Positions 60,514-64,000 of a DNA stretch of 64,000 bases are shown here, one piece after another (the stretch's first letter is position 1; the number at the start of each line of letters is the position of its first letter). Under the pieces are notes generated by a model. It did not search any database, had not been told where the DNA came from, and saw only the letters and a program-made list of their open reading frames with translations. The translations under genes were made by a program, and so were the position numbers. The stretch is from Paragyromitra xinjiangensis (lineage: Eukaryota; Ascomycota; Pezizomycetes; Pezizales; Discinaceae): the NCBI GenBank assembly GCA_038503065.1, contig JBCAMK010000020.1, positions 682,001 to 746,000 on the forward strand, written 5' to 3'.

Positions 60514-61383
60514 ATGAATCCCCCAAAAACACCCCCTCCGTCCACCCTAGTCTCCACACTCCCCGAGAAAACTTACTATATCCCCAACTTCATCACTCCC
60601 GACGAAGAATCGCTTCTCCTTTCCCAAGTAACACCCCCCCCCCCACCCACTTTCTCTTGCCTAGGCGTGATTGCTTTCCGTTGCCTTCCCCCGCACTACA
60701 CTAACCCTCCCCAGATTGCATCCGCGCCAAAACCGAAATGGACGGTGCTCTCACATCGGCGTCTCCAAACTTGGCCCAGTGCTCTCTCAAAGACCAACAT
60801 TCTTCTCGGTGAACCACTTCCATCCTGGTTAGAGGATCCACTGATCCCGAGGATGCAAAATTTGGGGATCTGGGAGGAGTCCCCGCACAAAAAGCCGAAT
60901 CACGTCCTTGTGAATGAATACCTGCCAGGTGAGGGGATCATGGCACATGAAGATGGGCCGGCTTATCATCCCATGGTCGCTACGGTGAGTCTGGGAGCGC
61001 CAATCGTGTTGGATATATTTGAAAAGGATGGGGATGGTTTAGGGGAGGCAAAGTACAGGATTCTGCAAGAGCCGAGAAGGTAGACCACCCCCAGCCCCCT
61101 AGTCTTAACCCAGTGGCTGGCTGGGCTGATGAAAAGGTCACCCCCACCTAAAAGTCTTCTGGTAACCACAAACAATATGTACACCTCCCACCTACACGGC
61201 ATTGCGCAGACAACTGCAGATGAGAACCTTGGCCCCTTGACAGTCATCAATTGGGATTCTCTAGGGGATAAGGCGTCTTTCGCTGATGGCCGCTACGACC
61301 GGCAAGTAAGAACCAGCCTAACTTATAGGGATGTGCTCAAAGTATCTAAATTTGCTCTCCGGAATTCACAATTCAAGCGTTAA
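60514..61383 (+). CDS. ALKBH6-type 2-oxoglutarate/Fe(II) dioxygenase
   Basis: AlkB-family enzymes oxidatively demethylate nucleic acids or act on other substrates; the ALKBH6 branch has no agreed fungal substrate. Three exons, 60514-60627, 60715-61079 and 61155-61383, give 235 aa, the ALKBH6 length. Fe ligands are His116 and Asp118 in MAHEDGPAYHP and the distal His174 in SHLHGI. Arg212 and Arg218 of RTSLTYRDV bind 2-oxoglutarate. Other family signs are the lead-in YYIPNFIT, NHVLVNEYLPGEGI and the EPRSLL built across the second intron. An ATG 39 codons earlier (60397) is in frame, but that extension lacks conserved features, so 60514 was preferred. All active-site residues are intact. Confidence 0.93.
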
Positions 61384-61459
61384 TCATCATGGGAACGGGT
61401 TAAATTGGTATGATATGCGCTTAGCCACGGAATAAATGGTTTGATAGAGGTTACAAATA

Positions 61460-62623
61460 CTAGAATATAAAGGGGATCATATTCCATCGGTCTGGTGGCA
61501 ATATTAGCAATGATAGAGTGACAAACGCGAGATGAAAAGAGAAAAACTTACGTTCTACTGTATGCCTTCCAAACTTTCCTTCATACCACTCTCGGCTTGA
61601 CAGGCTCGAACAACCCAGATTCACCAGTACAAACAACACACCCGTGATCATAGTTGTATTAAGCACAACTCCCCTCCCCCGGGGCGCGGAAAGAGTCGCC
61701 AATGCCAGGTATATCATACACTCCGCGAAATAGTGTGGACATACTAGTAAGTTGAAAGCAGGGTGCGCAGGTAGGGTATATTTCTTCAAGGAAGCGAGGT
61801 AGGCATGACAGTCGTGCTGTAAACCCGAAGCCAATATGAAGAGGAGAATTCCAAAGAACGATTTCGCAGAGGGAGGGCCAACGAGGTTGTGAATGCCCGA
61901 GGGTGTAAAAGTGAATTTATTAATTGCAGCTGCCAGTGTCTAGGTTAGTGCTACTAATAGTAGTTGGGTGGAACCTGACCCAAGGGCCAAGTTTATAAAA
62001 AATGGACCAAGGAGACAAACCAGTTCCCTCGATCCAAATCGCAACAGACATAGTGGTATAGTATGCAATCCCTAGCAGATAGTGACCTATCCACATACTG
62101 CTTGTCCCTGGCTTCGCTATGTAGATACACTCGTACAGTCTTCTGGACCCCTGAATCAAAAACAGCGCCCACACCACCACGACTTGATGTACGGTCTGTC
62201 CTCCAATAACCGCTTTACCGCCTACTTTTAATTCCTCCCCCGTCCCAACGAAGGAGCTGAACAATCGGTACACGTTTCCATGCGTTACGATCTGCCATCC
62301 CCAGAAAATATTACACGCGACGCACACGATATAGAAATGTGTGAACCAACTATGTGGCACTTTGATCTCCGCAACAGTGTCGAGGAAGAGCGAGACAGCG
62401 GTTTTGTCTGGTGGTGCTCTTTTGTCTTTATATCCGTCGCCGATGGGTTCGGCAGTTTTGCCATAGGCGAGGAAGCGTGCGCGGAAGGCGGGGGTGAATT
62501 GGACCAGAAGTACCTGAGAGTTGTGAGGGTTAGCAGTCGAAGAGCCACGTGAAAGATCAAGCAAGAGCTTACAGCGCCGGCGGCGGAAAGGAAAATGTAT
62601 CGAATGATGGTTATGGGGTCCAT
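61460..62623 (-). CDS. DFG10: Polyprenol reductase (SRD5A3/Dfg10 family)
   Basis: Steroid 5-alpha-reductase-fold enzymes of this branch act in conversion of polyprenol to dolichol in the endoplasmic reticulum, for protein N-glycosylation. Four exons, 62623-62573, 62513-62021, 61929-61552 and 61491-61460, give about 317 aa, near family length. Hydrophobic stretches run throughout, e.g. IIRYIFLSAAGAVLLVQF, VVVVWALFLIQG and GVLFVLVNLGCS. Family signatures are QGSRRLYECIYI, then SGLQHDCHAYLASLKKY, HPAFNLLVCPHYFAECMIYL and the end RHRWNMIPFIF, completed by a 32-nt last exon. The alternative is another 3-oxo-5-alpha-steroid-dehydrogenase-like enzyme, but the CPHYFAE motif and layout favour this. 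Convergent with the ALKBH6-type gene, 76 bp between stops. Confidence 0.88.
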
Positions 62624-64000
62624 TTAGTCAGGAACAAGTTACGGTGGATGTTGCACAAGTGGGATGACGATGGCGGCTGAAGAAGCTCTTTGCGTGGGGG
62701 ATGTAAGTGACTGTATTATTACTATCAACCAGAGTTCTCGAAACTGTCACTTGGAGTTTCTGTGAACCAATTCCCAACTACGAATATGGGTGAGGATACA
62801 TTTTAATTCCAGTTAGTTTGTCAGCCTTCTTCAGCCATGCAAGGTCATTGGTGCATACACACGCCGCTCCCGAGTGATCTTTCGTGACAAACACTTACCT
62901 TGTCCTGACATTCAGCAATCAAGTACACAGGTGTTGCGGCCCCCAGACACATACGTGTTTGTGAATGAAAGTGTTCTGAGTTATGGTTAGCTGCCACGTG
63001 TCTTGATAGTGGTGAGCACTGAGGTACTGTACATACAAATAGCCATTTATTCTCGTCGCATATGCAAAGAAGTAGAAAGTGATTTTCGTGTCACAGGGCC
63101 AAGAAAATCATGTCTGAGGAGTATTGTAGCACACGGCGTTAAAGCCTATAGGCACAAACAGGCTGCTATGAGAAACTCACACTCAAAGAAGTGTAACTAT
63201 GATGTACCAGCCCTCAGCACATGTAGCTGCAGCCAAACATTTCTTAATACGTTATCTCTAAGGTTTAAGGTCTTCTATCCACCCGGGGTATAAATGCTTC
63301 TGATTTTCCACTTTCTCATCTCAACTAACGATACCATCTTCAATCAATTGGGTAACTTCTGAAAGATCAGGCCAAGCTTGACTCTCAGCCGTTTCTACAG
63401 AAGGTGGGAGTAGCATTCTGGGGTCGGCGTGTAGCTCCACCGGGAAACTGGTGAAAGAACCCATTTAAATTAGCCTGTTTACCTTTTTGTTTGGTACTTG
63501 TGCTGATCCCACCTAGCCACTTCATCATCAAGTTCAATATGCAGCATGGGTCTCTACGGTACGTATACTCTTGCCACATCATTCGTCTACACAAGGCTTG
63601 GAGCTTTGTGGATCATTATTATGCCCCAGCTAGCGAGAGAGGACTTGTAGCATGGTTTAATCACGATTGATTTCACGATATCTGCGTTCATCATACCGTA
63701 TGTACTGGCGAGATACGACCCGACGCTATACTTGGCCTAGGGTATCAGATCTTAAGATACGCTGACATGATACGGAATGCGCCGGAATTTTTTGGGTGGC
63801 ATTGTTTGGCAATGATGCTATGATTTGTAGAGCGTGTATTTCATATCACATAAGCGTACCCTAGAAACTACCCTCACTAGATTAGCTATAGTTTGGGGTA
63901 GCGTCGGGTCGTATCTCACTAGTACATACGGTATTGCCGGCCCGCGGCCCTAATTTTTATTCGTGAGTACATTATAAGGGCATATATGTACAGATATTAC
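62624..64000. other. Intergenic, with a MITE near the right edge
   Basis: The left end is the upstream region of the polyprenol reductase gene. No gene is recognised to the window edge. A 236-bp inverted-repeat element lies at 63696-63931 and is listed separately. Confidence 0.5.
63696..63931. mobile_element. 236-bp TA-flanked MITE (Tc1/mariner- or pogo-like)
   Basis: The ends, 63696-63728 and 63899-63931, are inverted copies with only two mismatches in about 33 positions. They begin CCGTATGTACT and share GAGATACGACCCGACGCTA. A TA dinucleotide lies outside each end (63694-63695 and 63932-63933), matching a TA target duplication. A second inner pair, CTAGGGTA near 63737 and TACCCTAG near 63857, also faces inward. 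There is no transposase frame, so the copy is non-autonomous. High identity of the arms suggests a fairly recent insertion. Superfamily is inference from ends and TA. Confidence 0.85.

Overview
The window is nuclear DNA of a filamentous ascomycete (Pezizomycotina). Nearly every gene is broken by short GT-AG introns (about 50-180 bases, often with a CTAAC or CTGAC-like branch site). The encoded proteins are the fungal forms of Mot1, Grr1, Ark1/Prk1, Hos4, Ymr1 and Rpc11. Spacing is wide and there are no operons, rRNA genes or convincing tRNA genes. I cannot name the class with confidence; an early-diverging Pezizomycotina is only an impression.

Layout. 1-4009: no gene seen. 4010-6589 (-): myotubularin phosphatase (YMR1), divergent from an unknown multipass membrane protein at 7234-8267 (+). 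10844-11251 (+): small Yippee protein. 14542-15198 (-): unknown Pro/Tyr/Arg-rich protein, in a gene-poor stretch that also carries a Mutator-like MITE (13481-13851). 17998-24389 (-): nine-exon MOT1, whose first two coding exons are 8 and 18 nt. 26288-29616 (+): Ark1/Prk1-family kinase. 31687-33670 (-): Grr1-type F-box/LRR protein. 37148-38224 (+): amidoligase-family protein with a probably frameshifted end, next to an ankyrin fragment (38958-39314). 39684-41873 (+): LMBR1-family membrane protein. 42488-43034 (-) and 43348-44016 (+): ribosomal proteins eL36 and eS12 sharing one promoter interval. 45437-46018 (-): coiled-coil protein. 46372-46780 (-): HTH protein. 48970-53662 (+): Hos4-like ankyrin/coiled-coil Set3-complex subunit. 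54931-55032: 102-bp TA-flanked hairpin MITE. 56407-57194 (-): small ankyrin protein, divergent from RPC11 at 57510-58068 (+). 58781-59710 (-): uL13. 60514-61383 (+): ALKBH6-type dioxygenase. 61460-62623 (-): polyprenol reductase. 63696-63931: second TA-flanked MITE.

Most genes are independent housekeeping functions: translation (eL36, eS12, uL13), transcription (Mot1, Rpc11, Hos4), ubiquitin (Grr1), endocytosis (Ark1), phosphoinositides (Ymr1) and dolichol synthesis. The least ordinary parts are the amidoligase locus, three non-autonomous DNA transposon copies, and the micro-exons in MOT1 and eS12. All exon joins were worked out by eye from splice signals and protein continuity, not from transcripts.
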